Translations under genes and position numbers: made by a program
Source: Cryobacterium luteum
GTDB taxonomy: Bacteria; Actinomycetota; Actinomycetes; Actinomycetales; Microbacteriaceae
Length of the DNA stretch: 64,000 bases
Reading direction: 5' to 3'
NCBI RefSeq assembly: GCF_900110125.1
Contig: NZ_FOCN01000008.1
Coordinates: 62,001 to 126,000, forward strand
Shown: piece by piece, positions 1 through 9,700 of the stretch
Position numbering within the stretch: position 1 is the stretch's first letter
Layout: the number at the start of each line of letters is the position of its first letter
The notes under the pieces: generated by a model
Databases searched by the model: none
What the model was told of the DNA's origin: nothing
What the model saw: the letters and a program-made list of their open reading frames with translations, nothing else

Positions 1-1435
1 CGAGCAGCACCGTGTCACCGGCCCTGGCGATTCGAGCTGCCAAGCGCACCGCCGCCGTCATCACCGCTTCGGTACCGTTCGATCCGCTGCTGTTCGATCC
101 AGTGTCGTCCGGGTCGATCTCGAACACGGTCAGGTCGGGGGCGTGTCGCGCGAATGCCTCGCGCAATGCCAGGCGATCGACGCCGATGATGATCGCGCCG
201 CGCAGGCGACCGACGTGTTTCTGCACGAGCTCGTCGATGTCGACGCCCTTGAGCAGCCCGCCGACCAGCCAGACGACCGACTCGTAGGCAGCGAGGGAGG
301 CGTCGGCGGCGTGCGGGTTGGTGGCCTTGGAGTCGTCGACCCATTCCACGCCGTCGCCGACGGCGACGGTTTCGATGCGGTGCGCGTCGAGGTGGAAGTC
401 TTCCAACGCCGTGTGGATGGTGGCCGGCAACACCCCGTACGACCGGGCCAGGGCGCTCGCGGCGAGCACGTCCATGATCACGTGCGGGGCACCGAGGCCG
501 GCCTCGACGAGGTGCGGCACGGTGGTCAGCTCGAGGGCGCGTTCGAACCGGTCCTCGAGAAAGGCCCGATCACAGACGATACCGTCGACGATGCCCAGTT
601 CGCTCGGTCCGGGCACGCCGAGGCCGAACCCAATCGCCCGCGCGCCGTCCTGAACGTCGGCCTCCTGCACCATCGTGAGGGTCGCGGCATCCGCCGTGTT
701 GTAGACGCAGGCGACGGCGGTGTTCAGGTACACCTTGGCTTTGGCGGCGCGATAGGCGGCGGCGGAACCGTGCCAGTCGAGGTGGTCGTCGGCGACGTTG
801 AGGCAGAGGCTGGCCCAGGGTGCCAGAGCACCCGGTCCGCTCTGCGGCAGGTGGTGCAGTTGGTAGCTCGAGAGTTCAACGACGAGCACGTCCCAGCCCT
901 GTGGGTCACGAATGGCGTCGAGTACGGGCACACCGATGTTGCCGCAGGGGGCGACGCGGCTGCCGTGGGCGGCGAGCATGGTGGCGGTGAGCTGCACGGT
1001 GGTGGTCTTGCCGTTGGTGCCGGTCACCAGCATCCACTCGGCCGGAGCACCGACCTTGTCGCGCAGCCGCCAGGCTAGTTCGATGTCGCCCCAGACCGGC
1101 ACGTCGTGTGCGGCCGCCCAGTTGAGCAGCGGGTGGTCGGGATGGAAGCCGGGCGAGACGATGATGACCTCCGGATGCTGCGCCGCGAGCTCCGCAGGCA
1201 CCTCGCGCAGGTCAGCCTGCACGAACGGCACCCCCAGCACGTCGAGCAGGTCGAACCGTTCGTCGGGTCCGGGTGAGGCCAGAACGAGCACGTTGGCGCC
1301 GAGTTCGGCGAGGGTGTCGGCGGCGGCGAAACCCGTCACGCCGAGGCCAAGGACGGCCACGCGCAGACCGCTCCAGTCGGCGTGCCAGCTGGTGAGCAAA
1401 TCCAGACGGTCGGGTGAGGCAGCGTCAACACTCAC
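1..1435 (-). CDS. murD: UDP-N-acetylmuramoylalanine--D-glutamate ligase, 3' end outside window
   Basis: MurD adds D-glutamate to UDP-MurNAc-L-Ala in the cytoplasmic phase of peptidoglycan synthesis, using ATP. Reading the minus strand from the GTG at 1435 gives an N-terminal Rossmann-like segment (VAVLGLGVTGF), the ATP loop VTGTNGKTTT near 1000-1029, and the DDSKATNPHAA motif of the Mur ligase C-terminal half. About 478 codons are present, so only the last few tens of residues are missing at the left edge. The GTG overlaps the mraY stop by one base (TAGTG), which indicates translational coupling. It is the last visible gene of the dcw operon. Confidence 0.95.
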   Translation of the reverse strand, partial: MSVDAASPDRLDLLTSWHADWSGLRVAVLGLGVTGFAAADTLAELGANVLVLASPGPDERFDLLDVLGVPFVQADLREVPAELAAQHPEVIIVSPGFHPDHPLLNWAAAHDVPVWGDIELAWRLRDKVGAPAEWMLVTGTNGKTTTVQLTATMLAAHGSRVAPCGNIGVPVLDAIRDPQGWDVLVVELSSYQLHHLPQSGPGALAPWASLCLNVADDHLDWHGSAAAYRAAKAKVYLNTAVACVYNTADAATLTMVQEADVQDGARAIGFGLGVPGPSELGIVDGIVCDRAFLEDRFERALELTTVPHLVEAGLGAPHVIMDVLAASALARSYGVLPATIHTALEDFHLDAHRIETVAVGDGVEWVDDSKATNPHAADASLAAYESVVWLVGGLLKGVDIDELVQKHVGRLRGAIIIGVDRLALREAFARHAPDLTVFEIDPDDTGSNSSGSNGTEAVMTAAVRLAARIARAGDTVLL

Positions 1436-2526
1436 TAGCGCGACAGCCATTCGAGGTAGAACGAACCGACGCCGGCGGCGACGAGCAGTCCGCCGATGAT
1501 CCAGAACCGCACGACGACGGTGACTTCGGCCCAGCCCTTGAGTTCGAAATGATGATGGATCGGACTCATCAGGAAGATGCGTTTACCGTGAGTGATTTTG
1601 AAGTAGATGCGCTGCACGATCACCGATCCGGCTTCCATCACGAACAGGCCGCCGATGAGCACGAGGAGCAGTTCGGTGCGGCTGAGGATCGCCAGGGCGG
1701 CCAGGGCGCCGCCGAGGGCGAGCGAACCGGTGTCGCCGAGGAAGATCTTCGCCGGTGAGGTGTTCCACCAGAGAAAGCCGATCAGGCCGCCGACGATGGT
1801 CGCGGCCACGATGGCGAGGTCGAATGAGTCGGGGCCGAGGTAGCACTTGTACTGGTCGGCGGCATCCGCTCCTCCGAAGCAGCTCTGGTTGGACTGCCAG
1901 AAGCCGATCACGACGAAGGATCCGATGGCGAAAATTGAGGCCCCGGTGGCGAGGCCGTCGAGACCGTCGGCGACGTTGACGCCGTTCGAGGTCGAGGCGA
2001 CAATCAGGCAGATCCAGAGCAGGAACACAGCGACGCCGATAGTGGTGCCGAGTTTCATGAAGTCGAGCGGCAGGTCGCGAATGAACGAAATGCTGGTCGA
2101 TGCCGGAGTCTGGCCGTTGCGGTCGGCGAATTGTAGGGAGAGGATGCCGAAGGCACCGGCGACGATGACCTGCCCGAGCACCTTGGACCAGCCGCCGAGG
2201 CCGAGGCTGCGCTGATTGCGGGTTTTGAGGAAGTCGTCGAGAAAGCCGACCAGTCCGAGGCCGACCATCATGAACAGTACGAGCAGCGGCGACGGCGTGA
2301 ACGGTCGTTGTTCGATCAGCATGGCGGTGAAATAGCTGATCAGAACGCCCAGGATGATGATGATGCCGCCCATGGTGGCGGTGCCGCGTTTGGCGTGGTG
2401 GCTTTTGGGGCCGTCGTCGCGAATGAACTGGCCCCAGCCGAATTTCTTGAACAGTCGGATGAACAGCGGCGTCAGAAACAGCGTGAACGCGAGGGAGAAC
2501 GCGCCGGACAGCAGAAGGACTCTCAC
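1435..2526 (-). CDS. mraY: Phospho-N-acetylmuramoyl-pentapeptide transferase
   Basis: This integral membrane enzyme transfers phospho-MurNAc-pentapeptide to undecaprenyl phosphate to make lipid I. The 363-residue protein has about ten hydrophobic segments. It carries the aspartate-rich [12 protein letters not shown] motif near residue 95, the [13 protein letters not shown] motif, and a histidine-rich [12 protein letters not shown] loop near the C-terminus, all diagnostic of MraY. The GTG start overlaps the murF stop (GTGA), and the stop overlaps the murD start, so it sits in a tightly coupled murF-mraY-murD run. Length is normal for the family. Confidence 0.97.
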   Translation of the reverse strand: MRVLLLSGAFSLAFTLFLTPLFIRLFKKFGWGQFIRDDGPKSHHAKRGTATMGGIIIILGVLISYFTAMLIEQRPFTPSPLLVLFMMVGLGLVGFLDDFLKTRNQRSLGLGGWSKVLGQVIVAGAFGILSLQFADRNGQTPASTSISFIRDLPLDFMKLGTTIGVAVFLLWICLIVASTSNGVNVADGLDGLATGASIFAIGSFVVIGFWQSNQSCFGGADAADQYKCYLGPDSFDLAIVAATIVGGLIGFLWWNTSPAKIFLGDTGSLALGGALAALAILSRTELLLVLIGGLFVMEAGSVIVQRIYFKITHGKRIFLMSPIHHHFELKGWAEVTVVVRFWIIGGLLVAAGVGSFYLEWLSR

Positions 2527-3932
2527 GAGAACAAGTCTCCCAGTCGATCGCCGAGAAATCGCAGACCCGCGGAATTGGACGATTTCACCAGTACCGTATC
2601 TCCCGGATTCACGCTGTTGCGCACCAGTTCGAAGGCTTCGTCCGGCGTGTCGACATAGGCCGATTCGCCGTCCCAGGATCCCTCGTTGATGGTGCTGATG
2701 TGCATGCGACGCGCACCCTGACCCACCACGATCATCTGGGAGATGTTCAGACGTACGGCGAGCAGGCCGATGCGATCGTGCTCCTCACCGGCCAGTTCTC
2801 CGAGTTCGGCCATCTCACCGAGCACCGCGATGGTGCGTCGGCCGGGGGTGCCGATCTGGGCGAGCGTCTTCAGTGCGGCGCTCATCGAGTCGGGGCTCGC
2901 GTTGTAGGCGTCGTTGATAACGGTGACATCGTCTTTACCGCCGAGCACCTCCATGCGCCAGCGTTCGGCCCTGGTGGTCGCTTCGAGTGCGGCGACGATG
3001 TTCGTCAACGACACCCCGAGTACCTCGGCGGCGGCGGCGGCAGCCAGCGCGTTCATGACGTGGTGCTCGCCGAGCACCGGGAAGGCGACCGGGGCGCTCT
3101 GCCCGTCGGCGAGGTGCAGGGTGAAAGTGGTACCGGTGCGTCCGGGGTGCAGGTCGCTCGCGCGCACGTCGACCTGGCCATACTCGCCGAAGCGAACGAC
3201 GCGGGCGGGGGTGAGCGCGGCCATCTGCGCGACGCGCGGGTCGTCGGCGTTCAGCACCGCGACATCCGTTTCGAGAAGGTCGGTGACCATCTCCGACTTG
3301 GCGCGCACGGTGGCGTCGAGGTCGCCGAACTCGCCGGCGTGGGCGAGCCCGATGGTGAGCACGATGCCGACGTCGGGCCGGGCCAGGCGCACGAGGTGCG
3401 CGATGGCGCCTTCGCTGCTGGCACCCATCTCGATCACGAGGAACCGGGTGTCGGCGGTCACTTCGAGCATCGTCATCGGCGCGCCGACCTGGTTGTTGAA
3501 GGATCCGCGTGGGGCGACGGTGGGACCGACCCGTTCGAGCATGCTGCGCAGCAGGTTCTTCGTCGTGGTCTTGCCGTTGGACCCGGTGACGGCCACAATT
3601 TTGAGCGCTCCGGCTGCGCGCACCCGCGCGACGACCGCGGCGGCCAGGTCGCCGAGCGCGGCGACAGCATCGGTGACGACGATCTGGGTCACCGGCAGGT
3701 CGAGCAGTCGTTCAACGATGAGCAGTGCGGCACCGCGCTCAGCGGCGATGGGCGCGAACAGGTGCCCATCGGTGACCGCTCCGGGCTTGGCGACGAAGAT
3801 GGAGCCGGGTTCGATCAGCCGCGAGTCAGTCTGCACCGAACCGTCGACGAGGTCGGTGTGTGCAGCGCCGGCGGTGAGGTGCAGCGCACCGTCGACGGCC
3901 TGGCTCATCTCGGCCAGGGAGAGGGCGATCAT
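2523..3932 (-). CDS. murF: UDP-MurNAc-tripeptide--D-alanyl-D-alanine ligase
   Basis: MurF attaches D-Ala-D-Ala to the UDP-MurNAc tripeptide, completing the cytoplasmic pentapeptide precursor. The 469-residue protein has the N-terminal MurF domain ([15 protein letters not shown]), the ATP loop [14 protein letters not shown] at about 115-128, the [11 protein letters not shown] motif and the typical Mur ligase C-terminal domain. Its ATG directly abuts the murE stop and its stop overlaps the mraY start, consistent with one polycistronic dcw transcript. Confidence 0.96.
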   Translation of the reverse strand: MIALSLAEMSQAVDGALHLTAGAAHTDLVDGSVQTDSRLIEPGSIFVAKPGAVTDGHLFAPIAAERGAALLIVERLLDLPVTQIVVTDAVAALGDLAAAVVARVRAAGALKIVAVTGSNGKTTTKNLLRSMLERVGPTVAPRGSFNNQVGAPMTMLEVTADTRFLVIEMGASSEGAIAHLVRLARPDVGIVLTIGLAHAGEFGDLDATVRAKSEMVTDLLETDVAVLNADDPRVAQMAALTPARVVRFGEYGQVDVRASDLHPGRTGTTFTLHLADGQSAPVAFPVLGEHHVMNALAAAAAAEVLGVSLTNIVAALEATTRAERWRMEVLGGKDDVTVINDAYNASPDSMSAALKTLAQIGTPGRRTIAVLGEMAELGELAGEEHDRIGLLAVRLNISQMIVVGQGARRMHISTINEGSWDGESAYVDTPDEAFELVRNSVNPGDTVLVKSSNSAGLRFLGDRLGDLFS

Positions 3933-5477
3933 TTACAGCCACCCTGCGTCGCGCAGTGCCTGGCGGGAATCTTCTCTGGCCGAATACGGCAATTTCACGC
4001 CTTGTACCTCGTGGTAATCCTCGTGGCCTGGGCCGGCGTACAAAATGGTGTCTCCTTCGTGTGCGAGTGACAACGCCGTGCGGAATGCCGCACGCGGGTT
4101 GGCCACTTCGTAGAACTCGCCGTCTGGCACGGCGTCGCGCGCTGCCGCCAGCAGCACGGCACGGATGCTCGCGGCATCTTCGAATCGCGGGTGAAAGTCG
4201 GTCACGACCACGATATCGCTGCCCTGGGCGGCAATGCGGCCCATATCGGCGCGTTTCGTGGTGTCGCGGTCGCCGTCGGCGCCGAACAGCATGATGAGCT
4301 TGCCCGGGGTGAATTTGCGCAGGGCCGCGAGCGTGTTGAGAAAAGCGTCGGGGCTGTGGCCGTAGTCGATGTAGACGAGCGGGCCTCGATCGCCGGAGAT
4401 ACGCTCCGCGCGCCCAGGGATGAAAGCCACGATGCCGCCGTCCCGACGGAGCGTGTGCGCGATCGCGTCGAGGTCGAACCCGCTCTCGACGAGCATGACG
4501 ATGGCCAGGGCGGCGTTGGCGGCCATGTACCAGCCGAGCAGCGGCACCCGGGTGTGCAGGCGGCGACCGTCGGGGCCGTCGAGTATGAACTCGGTGTGGC
4601 TGGCGGATTCACCGACCACGGTCATGCGCCAGTCGGCGTCCACATCGGCCCGATTGGTGATGGTCGTCACCGGGATGCGACACTCGTCGGCGAGGCGCCG
4701 GCCCCAGTCGGTATCGACGGTGACGACGCCGCGGTGTGATCGGTCGGGCTGGAACAGCTCGAGCTTGGCCTGGAAGTAGTCGTCCATCGCCGCGTAGTCA
4801 TCGAGGTGGTCGTGGCTGAGGTTGGTGAACGCGGCGACGTCGAAAACGAGGCCGTCGACCCGGTAACGGCTCAGCGCCTGCGCCGACACCTCGATGCCGA
4901 CGGCGCGCACCTCAGCTTCGTTCATGCGGGCCAGCAGTGCGTGCAGCTCACTGGCCTCCGGGGTGGTCAGCGCACTCGTGACGGCGAGGTCGCCGATGCG
5001 GCGTTCCGCAGTGGAGGTCAGCCCCGAGACGACGCCGAGCTGGTTCAGGATGCCGAAGAGCAGGTAGACGACGCTGGTTTTTCCGTTCGTGCCCGTGACG
5101 GCGAACAGGGTCGCCGGGTTGTCGGCGGTGCGGTAGACCCAGGCGGCGACAGCGCCGAGCGCGGCGCGGGCATCCGGTGTCACGAGCACGGGCAGACCGC
5201 TGGCTGCAGCGAGCGAAACGCCGGCCTCATCGGTCAGGATGGCCACAGCTCCGGCCTCGGCGGCGGCCTCGGCGAAGGCCGCGCCGTGCCGGTGCTGGCC
5301 GGGGACGCCGACGTAGAGGTCGCCTGGCTGCACCGTGCGCGAGCTCAGGCTCACACCGGTGACTTCGAGACCGTCGATGTCTCCACGTAGTTCTAGATCA
5401 AATTCGGCAACCAATCCCGACAACGACCGCGGAACGGGGTGCTCGGGACGGAGAGCCGACGGCGCCAATTCAGACAC
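3933..5477 (-). CDS. murE: UDP-MurNAc-L-Ala-D-Glu--diamino acid ligase with atypical specificity motif
   Basis: MurE adds the third, diamino, residue of the peptidoglycan stem peptide. The 514-residue protein has the ATP loop TGTNGKT at 128-134, the carbamylated-lysine candidate K238 (FQAKLELF) and DYGHSPDA near 371, where most MurE proteins have DYAHTPD. The substrate-reading motif, DNPR in meso-diaminopimelate enzymes, here reads FHPR (residues 428-431). That points to a different diamino acid. B-type peptidoglycan with L-diaminobutyrate, ornithine or lysine is common in Microbacteriaceae, but the substrate cannot be fixed from sequence alone. GTG start, 15 bp after the ftsI stop. Confidence 0.93.
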   Translation of the reverse strand: MSELAPSALRPEHPVPRSLSGLVAEFDLELRGDIDGLEVTGVSLSSRTVQPGDLYVGVPGQHRHGAAFAEAAAEAGAVAILTDEAGVSLAAASGLPVLVTPDARAALGAVAAWVYRTADNPATLFAVTGTNGKTSVVYLLFGILNQLGVVSGLTSTAERRIGDLAVTSALTTPEASELHALLARMNEAEVRAVGIEVSAQALSRYRVDGLVFDVAAFTNLSHDHLDDYAAMDDYFQAKLELFQPDRSHRGVVTVDTDWGRRLADECRIPVTTITNRADVDADWRMTVVGESASHTEFILDGPDGRRLHTRVPLLGWYMAANAALAIVMLVESGFDLDAIAHTLRRDGGIVAFIPGRAERISGDRGPLVYIDYGHSPDAFLNTLAALRKFTPGKLIMLFGADGDRDTTKRADMGRIAAQGSDIVVVTDFHPRFEDAASIRAVLLAAARDAVPDGEFYEVANPRAAFRTALSLAHEGDTILYAGPGHEDYHEVQGVKLPYSAREDSRQALRDAGWL

Positions 5478-5492
5478 GCAGGGCTCGCTTTC

Positions 5493-7316
5493 TTACCAGG
5501 TGGAAGGGAGGTCAGGCGCAGTCGCGCCCGAGGGAACCGCCCGGTACTTTTTCAACACCTGGCTCATGATCTCCTGGAAGACCGGAGCCGGTGCGGCAGA
5601 CGTATTCAGTTTAACAGGGTCGGCGATGCTGACCGAGACGACATACTGCGGATCGTCGGCGGGAGCGAAGCCCGATACCGAGACCAGATACCCGTTGGAG
5701 TACCCGCCCTTGCCGTCGGGCATCTGCGCGGTTCCGGTTTTGGCCGCGACGCGATACCCCGGGATATTCCACTTACTCTGTACCCAGCTCTTCTGGTACA
5801 CCATTTCGAGTATGTCGCTCGTGTCGTTCGCCGCGCTCTCCGACAGCACCCGGGTGCCGGTCGCATCCGGCACGTTGGTCACAGTGCCGTCGGACTGGCG
5901 GCAGCCTTCCACCAGTTGCACCGGCATCCGCACGCCGTCGTTGGCGATGGTCTGGTACATGCTCGAGACCTGCAGGGCCGTCGTGGTCAGCCCCTGCCCG
6001 AACATGGTCGCGTAGCTGGTCTGGTTGTCCCACTCGCCGGCGGGATGCAGGATTCCGCCATCTTCGCGGGGGAACCCGGTTTCGGTGGCGCTGCCGACGC
6101 CGAAGGCTTTCATGTAGTCGTAGCGCTGCTGATCGGTGAGCAGTTCGCCGAACTTGGACATGCCGGTGTTGCTGGAGTCGATCAGCACACCCGTCATGGT
6201 CATCTGTTGGTCGGGGTGTGAGTGGCTGTCGTTGATGTTGGCGCCGTTAGACGGCAGATAGCGGTACGGCGCCACGACACCCGTTCCGAGCGTTGCGACG
6301 CCGGCATCAAGAACGGATGCCGCGGTGAGCGCCTTGAAGGTCGAGCCGGGTTCGAAGGACTGCGTGAACGCGCGCGAACCGCGATCGTCGGGGTTCTCGG
6401 TGCCGCCGACGTTGTTCGGGTCGACCGAGGGATAGTCGGCCACGGCGAGAAGCTTGCCGGTCTTGGCGTCCTGCACGACCGCGGTCGCCCAGGCCGCCCC
6501 GGTCTCCTGCGCCCGCGCCGCGAGGGTCTGCTGCACGAACCACTGCAGGTCGGAGTCGATGGTGGTGACGACGTCACCGCCGTCGACCGCTGCGGTGCTC
6601 GTGACGCTGCTGCCGGGGATGCGCACCCCGTCGGCACCCTTCTCATAGGTTTCCGAGCCATTCGTGGAGGCCAGGCAGGCATCCTGCCCGGACTCCAGGC
6701 CGGCCTGCGGCACCCCCTCCCCCGACAGAAAACCGAGCACGTTTCCGGCGACGGCTCCGTTCGGGTATACCCGGCTCGGGCTGTTCTCGGAGTAGGTCCA
6801 CGGAATGTGGAGGTCCTGCACGGCGCGCAACACGTCGACGTCGACCTTCTGGGCGATATAAGCGAAGTTCGCCTTGGCGTTCGCTTCGAGTGCCGTCGAC
6901 AAGGTCAACAAGATGGCATCACCGGTCTGGCCGGTCGCCGCACCGATTTCGGCAGCGGCCTCAGCCACCGAGATCTCCACCTTCTCACCGTCGACGATGC
7001 GCTTGAACGGCGTCGCGTTCACCGGGGACATGGTGATGTTGTAGCGCATGACCGTTCCGGCCAGTACGACGCCGTTGGCGTCGACGATCTCGCCCCGGGA
7101 ACCGTAGACGACCTGACCGACCGAGCGGTTTCCCACGGAGTCGGCGGTGAGCGAATCGGCCTGCACCACCTGAATATCCACGAGCCGCACCAGGAACACG
7201 CCGATCACCGCGAACAGCACAGCCACGGTGAAGAAGGTGCGGCGACGGCTGGACCGGGAATTGGTCGGGTTGCTTCGGGTGCCGGTCGTACGGGCACTAC
7301 TGTTGCGCACGCTCAT
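5493..7316 (-). CDS. ftsI: Septal peptidoglycan transpeptidase PBP3/PbpB-type
   Basis: This class B penicillin-binding protein cross-links septal peptidoglycan outside the membrane. The 607-residue protein starts with a basic cytoplasmic tail, one transmembrane segment at about 29-47, a PBP dimerisation domain, and the transpeptidase domain with the three active-site motifs: SxxK at S325-K328 (GSTFK), SxN at 381-383 (SSN) and KTGT at 526-529. No PASTA domains follow. It is preceded by a small FtsL-like gene and followed by murE, the standard actinobacterial dcw order. Confidence 0.96.
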   Translation of the reverse strand: MSVRNSSARTTGTRSNPTNSRSSRRRTFFTVAVLFAVIGVFLVRLVDIQVVQADSLTADSVGNRSVGQVVYGSRGEIVDANGVVLAGTVMRYNITMSPVNATPFKRIVDGEKVEISVAEAAAEIGAATGQTGDAILLTLSTALEANAKANFAYIAQKVDVDVLRAVQDLHIPWTYSENSPSRVYPNGAVAGNVLGFLSGEGVPQAGLESGQDACLASTNGSETYEKGADGVRIPGSSVTSTAAVDGGDVVTTIDSDLQWFVQQTLAARAQETGAAWATAVVQDAKTGKLLAVADYPSVDPNNVGGTENPDDRGSRAFTQSFEPGSTFKALTAASVLDAGVATLGTGVVAPYRYLPSNGANINDSHSHPDQQMTMTGVLIDSSNTGMSKFGELLTDQQRYDYMKAFGVGSATETGFPREDGGILHPAGEWDNQTSYATMFGQGLTTTALQVSSMYQTIANDGVRMPVQLVEGCRQSDGTVTNVPDATGTRVLSESAANDTSDILEMVYQKSWVQSKWNIPGYRVAAKTGTAQMPDGKGGYSNGYLVSVSGFAPADDPQYVVSVSIADPVKLNTSAAPAPVFQEIMSQVLKKYRAVPSGATAPDLPSTW

Positions 7317-7343
7317 CTGCCCATCATGGTCGACTCGAGCAAA

Positions 7344-7916
7344 CTATCGGGTAGTGGGTGCCGCGAGTCCCGCAGGAACTACCGGGGCGCTCGTGATCGT
7401 CACGGCACCGCTCGTCGCGGCCGCGTCATCGGGAAGCTGGGTGAGCAGCGTACTGCCGGTCAGCAAGGCGTTGGGCACGAGGCTGGCCGCTCCGGCCTGC
7501 GAACCCGACGCCGAGGCCGGAGCGCCCGAAACAGCGCCGTTGGACAGGCGCAGGTAGACGGGGTTGGAGTTGGTGACCATACCGAGTGCCTCGGCGTTGG
7601 CGGCCAGGCTTTGCGGGGACGACACCCGCACCAGGTCTTCGCTCACGCTTGCGGCCGTGCGGCCCAGCTCGGACTGGCTCGACTGCAGGCTGGAAATCTC
7701 GTAGGCGCCCTGGGAGATTCCGACGCTGAGCAGCAGCTGCGCGACGATGATTGCGGCCATGCCGGCCACCGCGGTGAGGGCGTAGAAGATGCGCGGCCGG
7801 GCCCGGCGGCTCGGGGCGGGCGCGACGAGTCGAAAGCCGCGGCGGGCCGGCGCAGCGAACGGTTCACGTTCACTCGACTCGTGTTCGATGAACGCGCGTG
7901 CCAGGTTGTCGCTCAT
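7344..7916 (-). CDS. FtsL-like bitopic cell division protein
   Basis: This 190-residue protein has a basic N-terminal cytoplasmic part, a single transmembrane segment at about residues 45-68, a short heptad-like stretch after it ([15 protein letters not shown]) and an Ala/Ser-rich extracytoplasmic tail. It occupies the position between rsmH and ftsI where FtsL lies in other dcw clusters, and its ATG overlaps the rsmH stop (ATGA). FtsL acts with DivIC and FtsQ in the divisome to activate FtsWI. Sequence similarity to FtsL is weak by nature, so the assignment rests on topology and position. Confidence 0.75.
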   Translation of the reverse strand: MSDNLARAFIEHESSEREPFAAPARRGFRLVAPAPSRRARPRIFYALTAVAGMAAIIVAQLLLSVGISQGAYEISSLQSSQSELGRTAASVSEDLVRVSSPQSLAANAEALGMVTNSNPVYLRLSNGAVSGAPASASGSQAGAASLVPNALLTGSTLLTQLPDDAAATSGAVTITSAPVVPAGLAAPTTR

Positions 7917-8884
7917 GCGGCGGCCCTTCTCAGTCTTTCAGCGGCGCGCAGCCGAACCGGCGTCGCGCGGGGGTTGAGTGCCTTTTCTTCGTCGGACGCC
8001 AGTTCGGCACCGCGCAGAAGCAGGGAAAAGAGCGGTTTGTGTTCGGGCAGTTCCACCGGAAGCCCGGCGGGTGCCGTTGAACCGGATGCCGCGGCGAGGG
8101 CACGCTTGACGATGCGATCCTCGAGCGACTGGTAGGCCATGACGACGATGCGACCGCCGACGGCGACCCGGTCGAGCGCGGCGGGAATGGCACGTTCGAG
8201 CACGGCCAATTCCTGGTTGACCTCGATGCGCAGGGCCTGGAACACCCGTTTGGCCGGGTGACCGAGTCGCTGGATGGCGACCGGGGTGGCCTTGGTGATC
8301 ACGTCGACGAGCTGGGCCGACCGCACGAAGGGCGTCGTTTCGCGAGCTTCGACGATGGCTTTCGCGTAGCGCGCGGACAGTTTTTCCTCGCCGTAGTCCT
8401 GAAAGATGCGTTTGAGATCGCGTTCGCTGTAATCGGCGAGGATGCTCTCAGCGGTCAGGCCGGCGGTGCCGTCCATGCGCATGTCGAGCGGGGCATCCTT
8501 GGAGTAGGAGAAGCCGCGTTCGACGCGGTCGATCTGCAGGGAGGAGACGCCGAGGTCGAACAGTATGCCGGCGACCTCGGTGATGCCGAGGCCGTCGAGG
8601 GCCTCGCCGATGCCGTCATAGACGGTGTGCACGAGGTGTACCCGGCCTGCGAAACCTTTGAGGCGTTCCTCGGCGATGGCGAGGGCCTCGGTGTCGCGGT
8701 CGAGGCCAACGAGAGTCAGGTCGGGAAAGCGCGACAGAATCGCTTCGGCGTGGCCGCCCATGCCGAGTGTCGCGTCGACGAGCACGGCGCCGGGCCGTTC
8801 CAGCGCGGGTGCGAGCAGTTCGACGCAGCGTTCGAGCAGCACCGGGGTGTGGATTTCATTGCTGGGAATATTGTTGCTGGCCAT
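7913..8884 (-). CDS. rsmH: 16S rRNA (cytosine-1402-N4)-methyltransferase
   Basis: RsmH (MraW) uses S-adenosylmethionine to N4-methylate C1402 in the 30S decoding centre. The SAM-binding motif [14 protein letters not shown] lies near the N-terminus, and the [18 protein letters not shown] block and [13 protein letters not shown] motif further on are family signatures. I chose the ATG at 8884, giving [20 protein letters not shown], because this matches the usual N-terminus. An upstream in-frame GTG at 8935 would add 17 residues and neither start has a strong Shine-Dalgarno. It is the second gene of the dcw cluster. Confidence 0.93.
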   Translation of the reverse strand: MASNNIPSNEIHTPVLLERCVELLAPALERPGAVLVDATLGMGGHAEAILSRFPDLTLVGLDRDTEALAIAEERLKGFAGRVHLVHTVYDGIGEALDGLGITEVAGILFDLGVSSLQIDRVERGFSYSKDAPLDMRMDGTAGLTAESILADYSERDLKRIFQDYGEEKLSARYAKAIVEARETTPFVRSAQLVDVITKATPVAIQRLGHPAKRVFQALRIEVNQELAVLERAIPAALDRVAVGGRIVVMAYQSLEDRIVKRALAAASGSTAPAGLPVELPEHKPLFSLLLRGAELASDEEKALNPRATPVRLRAAERLRRAAA

Positions 8885-8983
8885 AATGCCGGGAAAGTCC
8901 GTGAGGCCTGATTCCCCTCCATTTCGTCCTGGCACCGGGGAAGTGTGTCAGGGCAAAAACGGCTGGGAGTCAGACGTCAGGGG

Positions 8984-9415
8984 CTAGAAGAGTCCCGGAA
9001 TCACCTCCTCCGTCGTGTTGGCGTACGAGGTTTCCTGCTCGGCGAGGTACGTGGCCCACGCTTCGCTGTCCCAAATCTCGACACGGCTGCCAGCACCGAT
9101 GACGGTCAGTTCCCGGTCAAGCCCCGCATAGCTGCGCAGGTTGCCGGGGATGGTGACGCGGTTTTGTTTGTCCGGCGTTTCTGAACTCGCCCCGGACAGG
9201 AACACCCGGAGGTAGTCGCGCGCTTGCTTGCTCGTGACCGGAGCCTGGCGGATCTTGTCGTGCAGAGTCTCGAATTCGCGGGTGCTGAACACGTAGATGC
9301 AGTGTTCCTGTCCCCGCGTCATCACCACGCCGGTGGAGAGTTCGTCCCGAAACTTCGCGGGAAGAATGATGCGACCTTTTTCGTCGAGCCGGGGGGCGTA
9401 GGTACCAAGGAACAC
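8984..9415 (-). CDS. mraZ: Transcriptional regulator MraZ
   Basis: This 143-residue protein has two SpoVT/AbrB-like MraZ half-domains, beginning [21 protein letters not shown] and repeating as [18 protein letters not shown]. MraZ forms a ring that binds repeated boxes in front of its own gene and represses the dcw operon. The GTG start is preceded by GAAAGGGG at good spacing. It is the first gene of the cluster, and three 10-bp direct repeats lie just upstream (9448-9477). Confidence 0.96.
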   Translation of the reverse strand: MFLGTYAPRLDEKGRIILPAKFRDELSTGVVMTRGQEHCIYVFSTREFETLHDKIRQAPVTSKQARDYLRVFLSGASSETPDKQNRVTIPGNLRSYAGLDRELTVIGAGSRVEIWDSEAWATYLAEQETSYANTTEEVIPGLF

Positions 9416-9447
9416 GCACCACCCCTTTCTTCCGGCCAGATTCAGGT

Positions 9448-9477
9448 CTTACTCCACTTTACTCCACCTTCAACCAC
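9448..9477 (-). promoter_or_regulatory. Candidate MraZ operator: three 10-bp direct repeats
   Basis: On the minus strand three adjacent units read GTGGTTGAAG, GTGGAGTAAA and GTGGAGTAAG, an exact 10-bp period on one DNA face. They sit 33 to 62 bp before the mraZ GTG. MraZ boxes in Escherichia coli are TGGGN units at the same 10-bp period, so these TGG(T/A) units are very likely the autoregulatory operator. They lie downstream of a possible promoter (ATGACA, 17 nt, CTAAAT, at 9487-9515), which would fit a roadblock or initiation-blocking role. Confidence 0.75.
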
Positions 9478-9486
9478 CAACCTAAG

Positions 9487-9515
9487 ATTTAGCGACTATT
9501 TTCGCGATTTGTCAT
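9487..9515 (-). promoter_or_regulatory. Candidate mraZ promoter
   Basis: The minus strand reads ATGACA, 17 nt, CTAAAT. The -35 resembles TTGACA; the -10 is weak. It is in an AT-richer patch upstream of the MraZ boxes and is the best promoter candidate for the dcw cluster in this 285-bp gap. Confidence 0.4.
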
Positions 9516-9605
9516 GATTTATTCCCGAATTCACTGCGATCTGCCAGTGGAGGAAAATGGAGCGTGTTTCATCAAAAAACCTGACGCCGCCCTGGTTTTG
9601 GGCAT

Positions 9606-9634
9606 AAAAAAAGGGCCGATCAGATGATCGGCCC
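9606..9634 (-). terminator. Rho-independent terminator after the DUF3040 gene
   Basis: Read on the minus strand, a perfect GC-rich inverted repeat (GGGCCGATCA, 2 nt, TGATCGGCCC) is followed at once by seven T residues. It lies about 65 bp beyond the stop of the DUF3040 gene and before the dcw promoter region. Confidence 0.9.
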
Positions 9635-9700
9635 TGCGAAACAGCTTTTCTATGGAGTTATGGGAGCCCGATGGAGGGGCCGGGTTTCGAAACGGTCGAG

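Noticed and set aside
143-1078. Long plus-strand open frame opposite murD
   Set aside because: High-GC antisense shadow: no ribosome binding site, biased composition, and the minus strand encodes clear MurD motifs.
2700-4070. 456-codon plus-strand frame opposite murF/murE
   Set aside because: Mirror frame of the Mur ligases with Gly/Arg/His-rich composition and no recognisable domain.
6222-8135. 637-codon plus-strand frame opposite ftsI
   Set aside because: Crosses three real genes on the other strand and has no domain; shadow frame.
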